A program made the translations under genes and the position numbers. Of a DNA stretch of 6,346 nt, positions 1 through 5,792 are shown piece after piece. Below the pieces are notes generated by a model, which was not told the origin of the DNA, made no database searches, and worked only from the letters and a program-made list of their open reading frames with translations. The stretch is from a bacterium. Its GTDB lineage: Bacteria; Babelota; Babeliae; Babelales; Vermiphilaceae. Numbering within the stretch: the first letter of the stretch is position 1; every line of letters begins with the position of its first letter. The stretch covers positions 1 to 6,346 of the forward strand of contig JAKAUA010000041.1 in NCBI GenBank assembly GCA_021827875.1, read 5' to 3'.

Positions 1-98
1 TCAAGCGATATGTTAAAAAATATAATACTTACCGCCCTCACCAGGCTTTACAATACCTCACTCCTCAGCAATACTATACTTCGCTATCGGAGGCCTGA
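1..98 (+). CDS. Transposase / integrase core domain, C-terminal end only (partial at left edge)
   Basis: Reading from base 3 gives about 31 residues before a TGA at 96-98; bases 1-2 finish an earlier codon. The peptide contains YNTYRPHQALQYLTPQQYY. This matches the well-known C-terminal signature of IS3/IS481-type DDE integrase-core transposases (YN..RPH.aLgyltP..yy), which follows the last catalytic Glu. In intact elements this domain cuts and joins DNA ends during transposition. The catalytic D, D and E residues lie outside the window, so I cannot tell whether the gene is intact. The short distance from this stop to the next gene means an insertion sequence ends between 98 and 199. The family call rests on a short motif, but the motif is very characteristic. 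A longer open frame over the same bases (1-174) lacks any recognisable pattern and is treated as a shadow. Confidence 0.8.
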   Translation, partial: KRYVKKYNTYRPHQALQYLTPQQYYTSLSEA

Positions 99-110
99 AT
101 TTTTCTCATA

Positions 111-127
111 TGTATTGAACCAAGACA
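111..127. repeat. Candidate right terminal inverted repeat of the IS
   Basis: The 17 bases TGTATTGAACCAAGACA follow the transposase stop by 12 nt. Read from the outside inwards on the minus strand they start TGTCTTGG. Many IS3/IS481 elements have ends beginning TG or TGT a few tens of bases beyond the transposase stop. The left end is outside the window, so the repeat cannot be confirmed and the exact boundary is a guess. Confidence 0.25.
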
Positions 128-132
128 ACCCA

Positions 133-161
133 TTCAAATTAAGCATAAATAAAGATATACT
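133..161 (+). promoter_or_regulatory. Candidate sigma-70-type promoter for the 199-2282 operon
   Basis: TTCAAA at 133-138 (four of six matches to TTGACA) and TATACT at 156-161 (five of six matches to TATAAT) are separated by exactly 17 bp. Transcription would start near 168, about 30 nt before the ATG at 199. It lies just outside the presumed IS end. AT-rich DNA gives such matches by chance, so this is only moderately supported. Confidence 0.45.
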
Positions 162-198
162 AAACCATCCTTAAGATCATACTTTAAAAAGGGTAAAC

Positions 199-969
199 AT
201 GAATAAAAGCCTCATTTTAGGAATAATGGCGACACTATGTATCACACATAATGACGCTATGGATTCTAAAAAATCGCTTATAACCAGAAAATCATCAGTG
301 CCGGTACCTCTTCCTCCTAAAAAGAAAATAACCATTGTAAATACCTCACTTGCAAGCGCAACCACATCTCATTCCCACAAACAAAAACCTACAGGCCCCA
401 TATCATTGCCTCATACAGGGCCAACACAATGGCCCAAATCAAGCGCGTTATTGCGGCCAAGAACAAATACCCCAATAGTACCGCTTTCCACCGCTGCCAC
501 CATGGATGAAACTGATGTTTCTTTAGATCTTGGCATAGCGTCCCTACCAGCAACTCCCGGCGCTGATATATCACCAAAACAAACATCTTTACATCAAGAG
601 ATCGCTATGTCAGCGGAACAAAAAGCAGTCTTCTTGGACGATACACAAACAAGAATAGAGACTATAGAAGCAAAGCTCAGTGAAATTAAAAATCAAATGC
701 GTAAAACTACATCTCCTTTTACTTTCGCGCAATATGAGGAGATCAAGAAGGTTTTACTCGAGCAAAGAACAATAGAGTTACTTTATAAAAAATGGTTAGA
801 GGGTATTGTTCCCTCAGCAAATAAAGAAACATTACCTTATTTAACAATCGAGCAAGCCAAAAGCTGGTGTAGTTATCTTAAGAAACAACCAAAAAATATT
901 ATTTCTGATGATTTTACTAAATCATTAAAAATAAAGGGACCACTCGTAGAAGACGAAGGAGCACTATGA
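199..969 (+). CDS. Exported protein of unknown function, disordered N-terminal half and helical C-terminal half
   Basis: I do not recognise this 256-residue protein. Residues 1-20 form a short signal peptide (n-region Lys at position 3, hydrophobic core ILGIMATLCI) with a likely cleavage after Ala20, giving a mature protein that begins MDSKK. Residues 23-130 are rich in Pro, Ser, Thr and Lys and look unstructured, including a run of prolines and lysines near 35-43. Residues 133-200 are charged and helix-forming, possibly a short coiled coil, followed by a less ordered tail with a second helical stretch near 215-245. The start is supported by AAGGG at 189-193, 5 nt before the ATG. The stop overlaps the start of the PLP-enzyme gene by 4 nt (ATGA), so the two are almost certainly co-transcribed and translationally coupled. 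The role could be as an envelope-associated or secreted partner of the enzyme, but nothing in the sequence proves that. Confidence 0.85.
   Translation: MNKSLILGIMATLCITHNDAMDSKKSLITRKSSVPVPLPPKKKITIVNTSLASATTSHSHKQKPTGPISLPHTGPTQWPKSSALLRPRTNTPIVPLSTAATMDETDVSLDLGIASLPATPGADISPKQTSLHQEIAMSAEQKAVFLDDTQTRIETIEAKLSEIKNQMRKTTSPFTFAQYEEIKKVLLEQRTIELLYKKWLEGIVPSANKETLPYLTIEQAKSWCSYLKKQPKNIISDDFTKSLKIKGPLVEDEGAL
956..961 (+). promoter_or_regulatory. Ribosome binding site for the PLP-enzyme gene
   Basis: AAGGAG lies inside the end of the upstream gene. It is 4 nt before the ATG at 966 and 10 nt before an in-frame ATG at 972. Neither spacing is ideal, so either Met could be used; the later one gives MKYILF and still leaves a complete signal peptide. 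Confidence 0.6.
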
Positions 970-2282
970 ATATGAAATATATTTTATTCTTAACAGGAAT
1001 CCTATATTCACTCACCTCATCTGCACAACTTTCAGAGTATGAACAAGAATTATTAAAAAATCTCGCTTCATGCGTTCAAGTATCTAATGAATTTATCGCC
1101 TCATGCCAAGAATTCTCCGCGCACGCACATCAACATCAAGTAGCAAGTGTAAATGCCGAAAATAATATTTTATTTTCCCATTATCCCGCCCTGCGCAAAT
1201 CACTCTCATATATTAGCATGGGCGATCTACCTACACCGGTACAATGCTGTACTCATATTAACGCGCAACTACCCAGCACCCAATTATGGATAAAAGATGA
1301 CGGCAAAACAGGCATCATCGCACCCGACGGCTGCCGACGTTTTGGGGGCAATAAACTTAGAAAATTACAATATCTTTTGGCCGATGCCGTTGCTCATGGG
1401 CATACCAGCGTGCTTACCTTTGGATGCGCAGGCTCCAATCACGCATTGCAAACGACAGTCTGCGCTCGGCGCCTAGGTTTAGTGCCATTTTGCATGTTAT
1501 TACCACAGGTTAATTCTCATACCGTACAACGCAATCTCTTATTACAACAAGCAGATGGTGCGCAACTATGTTACGCCACCAATCGCACCGAGCATGCACA
1601 CAACACAGCACAAACATGCTATGAGCAGAAACAAAAAGCAGGCCAATTCCCTTATATAATCCCGGTCGGTGGGTCGTGTGCGTTGGGTTCTCTTGGCTAC
1701 GTAGAAGCAGCATTCGAATTAAAAGAGCAGATAAAAAAAGGTGAGCTTGCCAAACCTGATGTTATCTACGTCACTCTGGGTTCCGGTGGTACTGCTGCAG
1801 GATTATTGTTGGGTCTTAAGGCTGCGCAATTAGATTGCAAAGTACGTCTCGTGCTCATTGCACCGGAAAGTGCATCGGGAACACTCGAGCGCAAAGTGCA
1901 AACCCTATTTGCAGAAGCCAATGCTCTTCTTCAATCTCATGACGCCAGCTTTCCAACTTGTTCTTTAGAACCCGATGATTATGAAGTTATCACCAAACAT
2001 ACCGGCAAAGGCTATGGCGTATTTACTCCTGAAAGTCGCTTTGCCATTGACACACTCGCAAAACAAGAAGGTATTACACTTGATGGCACGTATACGGGTA
2101 AAGCTTTTGCTGCCGTACTTGATGACATGACCACGGGTGTATGTGATGGTAAGACTATATTATTCTGGAATACATTCTGCGGCGATGATCATCACGAGAT
2201 AACCGATACCATCGATTATCATGATTTACCGGAAGCATTTCATCGTTATTTTGAAACACCGGTACAAGAGTTGGATCGTTAA
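966..2282 (+). CDS. Exported PLP-dependent enzyme, D-cysteine desulfhydrase / ACC deaminase family
   Basis: The 438-residue protein belongs to the tryptophan-synthase-beta-like (fold type II) PLP enzymes. GGNKLRKLQ at 127-135 places the PLP Schiff-base lysine at Lys130. GSNH at 156-159 supplies the conserved Ser-Asn of the ACC deaminase / D-cysteine desulfhydrase group, and GSGGTAAG at 272-279 is the phosphate-binding glycine loop. From memory of the family, ACC deaminases carry Glu in the YEGK motif and Leu near the C-terminal active-site strand, while D-cysteine desulfhydrases carry Thr at both. Here the equivalents appear to be Thr377 (TYTGKA) and Thr403 (WNTFCG). That favours D-cysteine breakdown to pyruvate, sulfide and ammonia, but other D-amino acids or thiol substrates are possible. 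Unusually, residues 1-20 form a signal peptide (n-region Lys4, core YILFLTGILYSL, cleavage near SSA), followed by about 50 residues before the catalytic fold. The gene is the last of a two-gene operon and ends just before a strong terminator. Confidence 0.88.
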   Translation: MNMKYILFLTGILYSLTSSAQLSEYEQELLKNLASCVQVSNEFIASCQEFSAHAHQHQVASVNAENNILFSHYPALRKSLSYISMGDLPTPVQCCTHINAQLPSTQLWIKDDGKTGIIAPDGCRRFGGNKLRKLQYLLADAVAHGHTSVLTFGCAGSNHALQTTVCARRLGLVPFCMLLPQVNSHTVQRNLLLQQADGAQLCYATNRTEHAHNTAQTCYEQKQKAGQFPYIIPVGGSCALGSLGYVEAAFELKEQIKKGELAKPDVIYVTLGSGGTAAGLLLGLKAAQLDCKVRLVLIAPESASGTLERKVQTLFAEANALLQSHDASFPTCSLEPDDYEVITKHTGKGYGVFTPESRFAIDTLAKQEGITLDGTYTGKAFAAVLDDMTTGVCDGKTILFWNTFCGDDHHEITDTIDYHDLPEAFHRYFETPVQELDR

Positions 2283-2292
2283 TTATTAAATA

Positions 2293-2329
2293 GGGCCTTC
2301 ATTATGAAATATGAAGGCCCATTTTTTTT
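2293..2329 (+). terminator. Rho-independent terminator after the PLP-enzyme gene
   Basis: GGGCCTTCAT at 2293-2302 pairs perfectly with ATGAAGGCCC at 2311-2320 (10 bp, 8-nt loop) and is followed by eight T at 2322-2329. It sits 11 nt after the stop codon of the enzyme gene. The minus-strand gene pair converges on it. On that strand the tail after the stem is only partly T-rich (TATTTAATAA), so it may also terminate that operon, less efficiently. Confidence 0.93.
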
Positions 2330-2333
2330 CTTA

Positions 2334-2648
2334 TTATTTTCTATTTTTTTCTACTATGCTCATGTGTCTATGCTTATTTTGGAATTTTACTGATTTTTCC
2401 AAATTTTTCGCATTCTTTTCTATTTCTGATTTAAGCTTTGGATCATTTGTTTTATCCGCAAGCCCCTTGAGATGTTCTACATCTGCCTCTGCTTTTGGAA
2501 TCTCAAGATCGTTGATATCTTTATTAGTCTGCTCTATTAATGCATTCATCTCATTACGAACTTGCATATCATTATTTTTTATCGGCATAACTGCATGCAT
2601 TGTGCTGACAACTGCAATCAAACATAGAATGCTGTTTTGTATTTTCAT
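2334..2648 (-). CDS. Small exported helical protein of unknown function
   Basis: This 104-residue protein is not one I recognise. Residues 1-19 are a signal peptide (Lys2, core SILCLIAVVS, cleavage after STMHA). The mature part is highly charged, almost free of proline, and predicted by eye to be helical from about 28 to 90, with Leu/Ile spacing that could form a coiled coil or a helical hairpin. It has no cysteine after the signal peptide. The start is well supported by AAGGAG at 2654-2659 on the minus strand, 5 nt before the ATG. It is the second gene of a minus-strand pair, 35 nt downstream of the larger exported protein, and its stop lies 5 nt beyond the T-tract of the opposing terminator. 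It was chosen over a 144-codon plus-strand frame over the same bases because it has a signal peptide, a strong ribosome site and typical composition. Confidence 0.82.
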   Translation of the reverse strand: MKIQNSILCLIAVVSTMHAVMPIKNNDMQVRNEMNALIEQTNKDINDLEIPKAEADVEHLKGLADKTNDPKLKSEIEKNAKNLEKSVKFQNKHRHMSIVEKNRK

Positions 2649-2683
2649 TATTTCTCCTTTTTTTAAACACAGTACTATTCTCT

Positions 2684-3159
2684 TTAAACAGATTCTCCAC
2701 CTATGGTCTCTCCATCGTACTCATCCTGTAGTTGTTGAACCATAGTTACCAACCCTATATCATTCGGTCGCTGATTTTTTAACTTTTCCAACTGATCAAT
2801 AATAATTAAAGCAATACCGGTATGCCCCTTACCCAAGGCTGCTATCGCTTTTTCATATAATATACCCGGGTTCCGTGACAAATTCATAGTCTTTAAAAAA
2901 AGAGCGTCATCTAAATGCTTAATATATTCGTTAGCATCTTCTCTTATTATATCAGGGGCATCGACAGACATGCGCTTAAATTGCTCAAGCGACGATTGTG
3001 CTGTTGAAATATCGCCTCTGTTTATAGTATTCCAAATGGTATTAAAAACATTGGCCGCATCATCTTGCGTAGTAATGGGTTGTATTGTATCCATGGCAAC
3101 CACGGAAGAAAAAGAAATATAGAAAAAATTGAACATAACAGAATTATTTTGCCATTCAT
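2684..3159 (-). CDS. Small exported helical protein with a probable one-base frameshift in its signal peptide
   Basis: No family is recognised. The body (from MDTIQP onward, about 135 residues) is rich in helices with a loose TPR-like look, for example the stretch around AIAALGKGHTGIALIIIDQL. The undisturbed frame could start at a TTG (3187) or an ATG (3136), but neither has a good ribosome site or a positively charged signal n-region. A better start is the ATG at 3157-3159, 4 nt after AGGTG (3164-3168 on the minus strand), which reads MNGKIILLCSIF in another frame. Adding one T to the T6 run (complement of 3123-3128) joins it smoothly to the body, giving MNGKIILLCSIFFYISFSSV, then VAMD, and a 158-residue product. 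The cause may be a real mutation, slippage or a sequencing error. The stop is 35 nt before the next exported-protein gene, with which it probably forms an operon. Confidence 0.75.
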
Positions 3160-3511
3160 AAAACACCTGTTCGTTAGTATTTTCCAAGAGATTTCATTCT
3201 TAATGATATCAATTTGAAATAAAAAGACAAACCATATTTAATTACTAACCGTACTTTTATTTTTTGTAAGCATTGTTTCTATTGCACACTATTACCTATT
3301 GCAGATGATTTTCTTCATTATGTTAGTCCAGTCTACGCTTATCTGGGCTTTCAAGCTCGCAAGCTACGACGGACAGTCTTCTGTCAATCTATAAAAGATG
3401 GACAACTTAACATAGCCATAATTTTAGCTGCAAAGCCCCTTTCCTTCGTAGGCGAAGACTGGCATACTAAGTATTAAGTGGCATTTATCCCCTATGTAAG
3501 AGATTATTTTC
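3160..3511. other. Gene-free stretch between divergent operons
   Basis: About 350 bases lie between the divergently transcribed exported-protein pair (minus strand) and dus (plus strand). The stretch must hold promoters for both, but I found no convincing -35/-10 pair. CATAAT at 3417-3422 is a possible -10 element without a good -35 element. Its main content is the inverted-repeat element at 3328-3462. Just beyond it ATACTAAGTAT at 3464-3474 is a short palindrome. No open frame here looks coding. Confidence 0.6.
3328..3462. repeat. 135-bp imperfect inverted-repeat element, MITE-like or dispersed palindromic repeat
   Basis: The outer arms CCAGTCTACGC (3328-3338) and GCGAAGACTGG (3452-3462) are complementary at 10 of 11 positions. 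A second pair of arms, GGGCTTT (3345-3351) and AAAGCCC (3432-3438), is perfect. Inside are two small hairpins: GACAG-TCTT-CTGTC (3372-3385) and CTTCG-TAGG-CGAAG (3444-3457). No reading frame is present. The core CAGTCTTC recurs inside the element at 3374-3381 and again beside the tRNA-Asp gene. This suggests a member of a repeated family in this genome, possibly mobilised in trans, but the copy number cannot be seen here. Confidence 0.6.
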
Positions 3512-4471
3512 ATGAGTTTTTGGCAAGAAAAAATTAAAATCGGTACTCTTTCTTTTCCTCGTTTTATCGGCGGTCCTCTTGATGGCATTACAGACTCTCC
3601 CTTCAGACAGTTGGTACGCGAATTCTCTCAAGAAGAGTTGCTCTATACCGAAATGCGTCATGTTGCCTGCGTCGCACATGATGTCGGTGGTGCAAAATCA
3701 TTAAAGTTTGATCAACTCGAACGTCCGCTCAACTATCAAGTTGCTGCAAATAGTACCGATTATATCGAGGCTGCAATTGAAAAAATCTTAGCCGCAGGTG
3801 TTGATATTGTTGACCTTAATATCGGCTGCCCTGCACGCAATGTTATTGGCTCGGGTTCCGGATCGGCGCTTATGGCAGACCCTGCACGACTTGAGTCGAT
3901 TTTGAAACTTTTTCGTAAACTATTACCCATCCCCTTCACGGTAAAAATACGCGCCGGCTTTAAAGAAAAAAATGCACTTGATATTGCACGACTTATTCAA
4001 GATTGCGGTGCCGATGCACTGGCGATTCACCCGCGCTTGCAAACACAACATTTTGAGGGCCAACCGGACTATGGATTAGCTTCGGCAGTCAAAAAAGCCG
4101 TATCTATCCCCGTGATTATCTCGGGTGGCGTAGTTAACTTTAAAACAGCACAACTGGTCTATAATCAGACAGGAGTAGATGGTTTTCTCATCGGTCGTGG
4201 TATCTGGGCACGTCCATGGAAATTGTATGAAATGCGCGAACATGCGCAAGGCAATCTCTGGCAGCCTACTACTAAAATGGTATTGCATTATGCCATGAAA
4301 CATTTGGATACTATGTTACACTATTACGGGCCAAAAGGGTTATTTGCGTTTCGTAAACATTTGCCTTTTTACTTGCGTGGATTACCCAATGCTACCAATA
4401 TACGAGCTCAATTAGTACAATCGAGCCAAGCACATGAAATTAAGGAAGTATTAGCGTCATTAGAAGGATGA
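3512..4471 (+). CDS. dus: tRNA-dihydrouridine synthase (DusB-like)
   Basis: The 319-residue flavoprotein reduces specific uridines in the D-loop of tRNA to dihydrouridine, using FMN and NADPH in the cytoplasm. The (beta/alpha)8 barrel begins with GGPLDGITDSPFR (20-32), the counterpart of the usual APM.G.TD.PFR. NIGCPARNV (103-111) contains the catalytic Cys106, followed by the glycine-rich GSGSGSALM. KIRAGF (145-150) and IHPR (172-175) give the conserved Lys145, His173 and Arg175 around the flavin and substrate. ISGGV (203-207) and IGRGIWARPW (227-236) form the FMN phosphate site. The C-terminal helical domain runs from about 250 to the end. The length is normal for the family. The ATG at 3512 has a weak AAGAGA ribosome site at 3498-3503. 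The gene lies 7 nt ahead of the mreC-like gene and is likely co-transcribed with it. Which uridine it modifies cannot be told from the sequence; the subfamily label is tentative. Confidence 0.95.
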   Translation: MSFWQEKIKIGTLSFPRFIGGPLDGITDSPFRQLVREFSQEELLYTEMRHVACVAHDVGGAKSLKFDQLERPLNYQVAANSTDYIEAAIEKILAAGVDIVDLNIGCPARNVIGSGSGSALMADPARLESILKLFRKLLPIPFTVKIRAGFKEKNALDIARLIQDCGADALAIHPRLQTQHFEGQPDYGLASAVKKAVSIPVIISGGVVNFKTAQLVYNQTGVDGFLIGRGIWARPWKLYEMREHAQGNLWQPTTKMVLHYAMKHLDTMLHYYGPKGLFAFRKHLPFYLRGLPNATNIRAQLVQSSQAHEIKEVLASLEG

Positions 4472-4478
4472 ACAGAGA

Positions 4479-5315
4479 GTGAAGAAGCAAAGCATATATA
4501 AAGGATGTTTGTGGGGAATTATCTCAATTGTTGCCATTTATGGCATTATCAACAGACTCCTTTATTTCTCTCCCGGCCTGCTCGAGCGCTCTTCTTCATA
4601 TTGTATGTACCCCATTTTGGTGACTCAACGCACGGTAGCAACCCCGCTAAAACAGTTCTTTGACCGACGCAGAACGGTAGAAGAGCTTACTACTATGCTA
4701 CAACAGCTCAAACTGGAGCATGAACATGCCCTGCAAGAAAATATAGAACTCAATGCGCTACTTGATTACCATACAGATATTGAGGAGCTCGTTGACTTTA
4801 AAAAACGATATTCAGGGCAACAAGGCATTATAGCCCAGGTGTTAACTAAACAATTTTCAGAACAAGCACACTACTTTTTAATTGATGCCGGCGAACGCAA
4901 AGGTATAAAGTGCGACATGGTTGCTATCTACAATAATTGCCTAGTCGGACGCGTAGTTGAAGTCTATCCATGGTATAGCAAAGTAGTACTTATTACAGAC
5001 AAAAGCTGTAAAGTAGCCGTCTCCTGCGCCAAGACAAAATCTTCTGGCATTTACTCCGGTATTAATGATCTTGCCTCTGCTTCCGTTACTCAAGTAAGCC
5101 ACTTAGATCAGGTGCAACATGACGATCTGCTACTATCCAGTGGCGAGGGGTTAATCTTCCCGCGCGGCTTTGCCCTGGGTAAAATTCGCTCGCACCATAC
5201 ACAGGGCTTGTTCCACTCTATTGTTACCGAGCCACTGCTTGATATGCGCTCTTTGCACTATTGCCAAATTATTGAAAGAGATGGCTCATACAACACCAAA
5301 ATGACCGATGCATAG
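4479..5315 (+). CDS. mreC: Rod-shape-determining protein MreC
   Basis: MreC is a bitopic inner-membrane protein that links cytoplasmic MreB filaments to the periplasmic wall-elongation enzymes (PBP2/RodA). The 278-residue product has a basic N-terminus (MKKQSIYK), one transmembrane helix at about 10-30, a periplasmic coiled coil at about 62-108 and then the paired beta-barrel domain. Typical MreC features are DAGERKGI (136-143), a GRVVEVYPWYSKVVLITD stretch (157-174), DLLLSSGEGLIFPRGFALGK (216-235, the tsG.gg.fP.G...G pattern) and VTEPL near 249-253. The start is GTG, preceded by AAGGA at 4464-4468, 10 nt away and overlapping the end of dus. No mreB, mreD or rodA is visible nearby; the gene is downstream of dus and followed by tRNAs. 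An inverted repeat covers its last codons. The name is secure at the family level, though the sequence is rather divergent. Confidence 0.92.
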   Translation: MKKQSIYKGCLWGIISIVAIYGIINRLLYFSPGLLERSSSYCMYPILVTQRTVATPLKQFFDRRRTVEELTTMLQQLKLEHEHALQENIELNALLDYHTDIEELVDFKKRYSGQQGIIAQVLTKQFSEQAHYFLIDAGERKGIKCDMVAIYNNCLVGRVVEVYPWYSKVVLITDKSCKVAVSCAKTKSSGIYSGINDLASASVTQVSHLDQVQHDDLLLSSGEGLIFPRGFALGKIRSHHTQGLFHSIVTEPLLDMRSLHYCQIIERDGSYNTKMTDA

Positions 5316-5330
5316 CAGCCATTTTGGTGT
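5293..5330 (+). terminator. Perfect 11-bp inverted repeat across the mreC stop, possible terminator
   Basis: ACACCAAAATG at 5293-5303 pairs with CATTTTGGTGT at 5320-5330, with a 16-nt loop that contains the TAG stop (5313-5315). No T-run follows the stem directly; the next bases are GATCAAGAAATG. T-rich DNA begins only at about 5349-5366. It may be a weak terminator, an mRNA 3'-end stabiliser or a processing site, so the terminator label is provisional. Confidence 0.5.
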
Positions 5331-5388
5331 GATCAAGAAATGCCAAAAAAAATTTGTTATTTTTTCTTACATTTAACGCAAAAAGCTT

Positions 5389-5417
5389 TTGACTTTCGCG
5401 GTCTTTTCATCTAAAAT
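5389..5417 (+). promoter_or_regulatory. Promoter for the tRNA cluster
   Basis: TTGACT at 5389-5394 (five of six consensus bases) and TAAAAT at 5412-5417 (five of six) are separated by the optimal 17 bp. Transcription would begin near 5424, about 13 nt before the first mature tRNA base. Position, spacing and match make this the most convincing promoter in the window. Confidence 0.8.
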
Positions 5418-5436
5418 CTTTGAAGTCCATTGATTA

Positions 5437-5513
5437 GGGCGGCTAGCTCAGCTGGTTAGAGCATCAGTCTTACAAACTGGGGGTCGTAGGTTCGAATCCT
5501 ATGCCGCCCACCA
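5437..5513 (+). tRNA. tRNA-Val (anticodon UAC)
   Basis: The acceptor stem is GGGCGGC (5437-5443) paired with GCCGCCC (5503-5509), followed by discriminator A and an encoded CCA (5511-5513). The anticodon stem TCAGT/ACTGG, with one T-G pair, encloses loop CTTACAA, so the anticodon is TAC and reads valine GUA codons. The T-arm carries the standard GGTTCGAATCC. The length is 77 nt. It is the first of three tRNAs behind a shared promoter. Confidence 0.97.
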
Positions 5514-5541
5514 TACAATCAGTGCGAATTGAAATTAGCGT

Positions 5542-5617
5542 TCCTCGGTAGCTCAGTTGGTAGAGCAAACGACTGTTAATCGTTGGGTCGCAGGTTCGAG
5601 TCCTGCCCGAGGAGCCA
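5542..5617 (+). tRNA. tRNA-Asn (anticodon GUU)
   Basis: The acceptor stem TCCTCGG (5542-5548) pairs with CCGAGGA (5607-5613), followed by discriminator G and an encoded CCA (5615-5617). The anticodon stem AACGA/TCGTT encloses CTGTTAA, so the anticodon is GTT and reads asparagine codons. The T-stem is GCAGG/CCTGC around TTCGAGT. The length is 76 nt, and it starts 28 nt after tRNA-Val. Confidence 0.97.
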
Positions 5618-5641
5618 ATTCTTATTCCAAAAGATATTTTT

Positions 5642-5719
5642 GGAGCTGTAGCTCAGTTTGGTTAGAGCGTCCGCCTGTCACGCGGAAGGTCGTGGGTTCG
5701 AGTCCCATCAGCTCCGCCA
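5642..5719 (+). tRNA. tRNA-Asp (anticodon GUC)
   Basis: The acceptor stem GGAGCTG (5642-5648) pairs with CAGCTCC (5709-5715), followed by discriminator G and an encoded CCA (5717-5719). The anticodon stem TCCGC/GCGGA encloses CTGTCAC, so the anticodon is GTC and reads aspartate codons. The D-loop (GCTCAGTTTGGTTAGAGC) is slightly long, making the tRNA 78 nt. It is the last of the cluster, and its CCA is also the first three bases of a repeated 12-mer. Confidence 0.96.
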
Positions 5720-5728
5720 GTCTTCGCC
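5717..5728 (+). repeat. CCAGTCTTCGCC, a 12-mer shared with the 3328-3462 element
   Basis: This sequence is identical to the reverse complement of 3451-3462, the right arm of the inverted-repeat element. It begins exactly at the CCA of tRNA-Asp. It may be the remnant or end of a second copy of the element, next to a tRNA 3' end. Because three of the twelve bases are explained by the tRNA, chance is not excluded. Confidence 0.4.
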
Positions 5729-5775
5729 AAGGTTTTCTACTTCATCAAAACATTGTAGGTCGCATGACTCACCAA

Positions 5776-5792
5776 TTCAGTTTCGAACTGAA
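5776..5792 (+). terminator. Weak hairpin, candidate end of the tRNA transcript
   Basis: TTCAGTT (5776-5782) pairs with AACTGAA (5786-5792) over a 3-nt TCG loop, followed by AAATTTTAAT. The stem is AT-rich and the T-run is short. A second candidate is CCAT/ATGG (5805-5808 and 5819-5822) followed by six T. Neither is a strong terminator. The 181 bases from 5720 to 5900 otherwise hold only the promoter described next. Confidence 0.3.

Noticed and set aside
1..174. Open frame 1 ending at TAA 172-174, as a possible upstream gene end
   Set aside because: It is longer than the transposase frame but shows no recognisable motif, while the overlapping frame has the clear RPH...TP transposase signature and its own stop at 96-98.
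177..365. 62-codon minus-strand frame, and similar minus-strand frames at 389-586, 1510-1713, 3485-3679 and 4076-4303
   Set aside because: All are antisense to strongly supported genes and show no ribosome site or family motif.
2311..2745. 144-codon plus-strand frame
   Set aside because: It begins inside the terminator stem, has Phe/Ser/Cys-rich composition typical of an antisense shadow, and overlaps a well-supported minus-strand exported protein with an AAGGAG site.
3123..3136. Programmed -1 ribosomal frameshift in the small exported protein
   Set aside because: The T6 run could slip, but no X XXY YYZ heptamer lies in the upstream frame and I saw no clear stimulatory hairpin; an indel is simpler.
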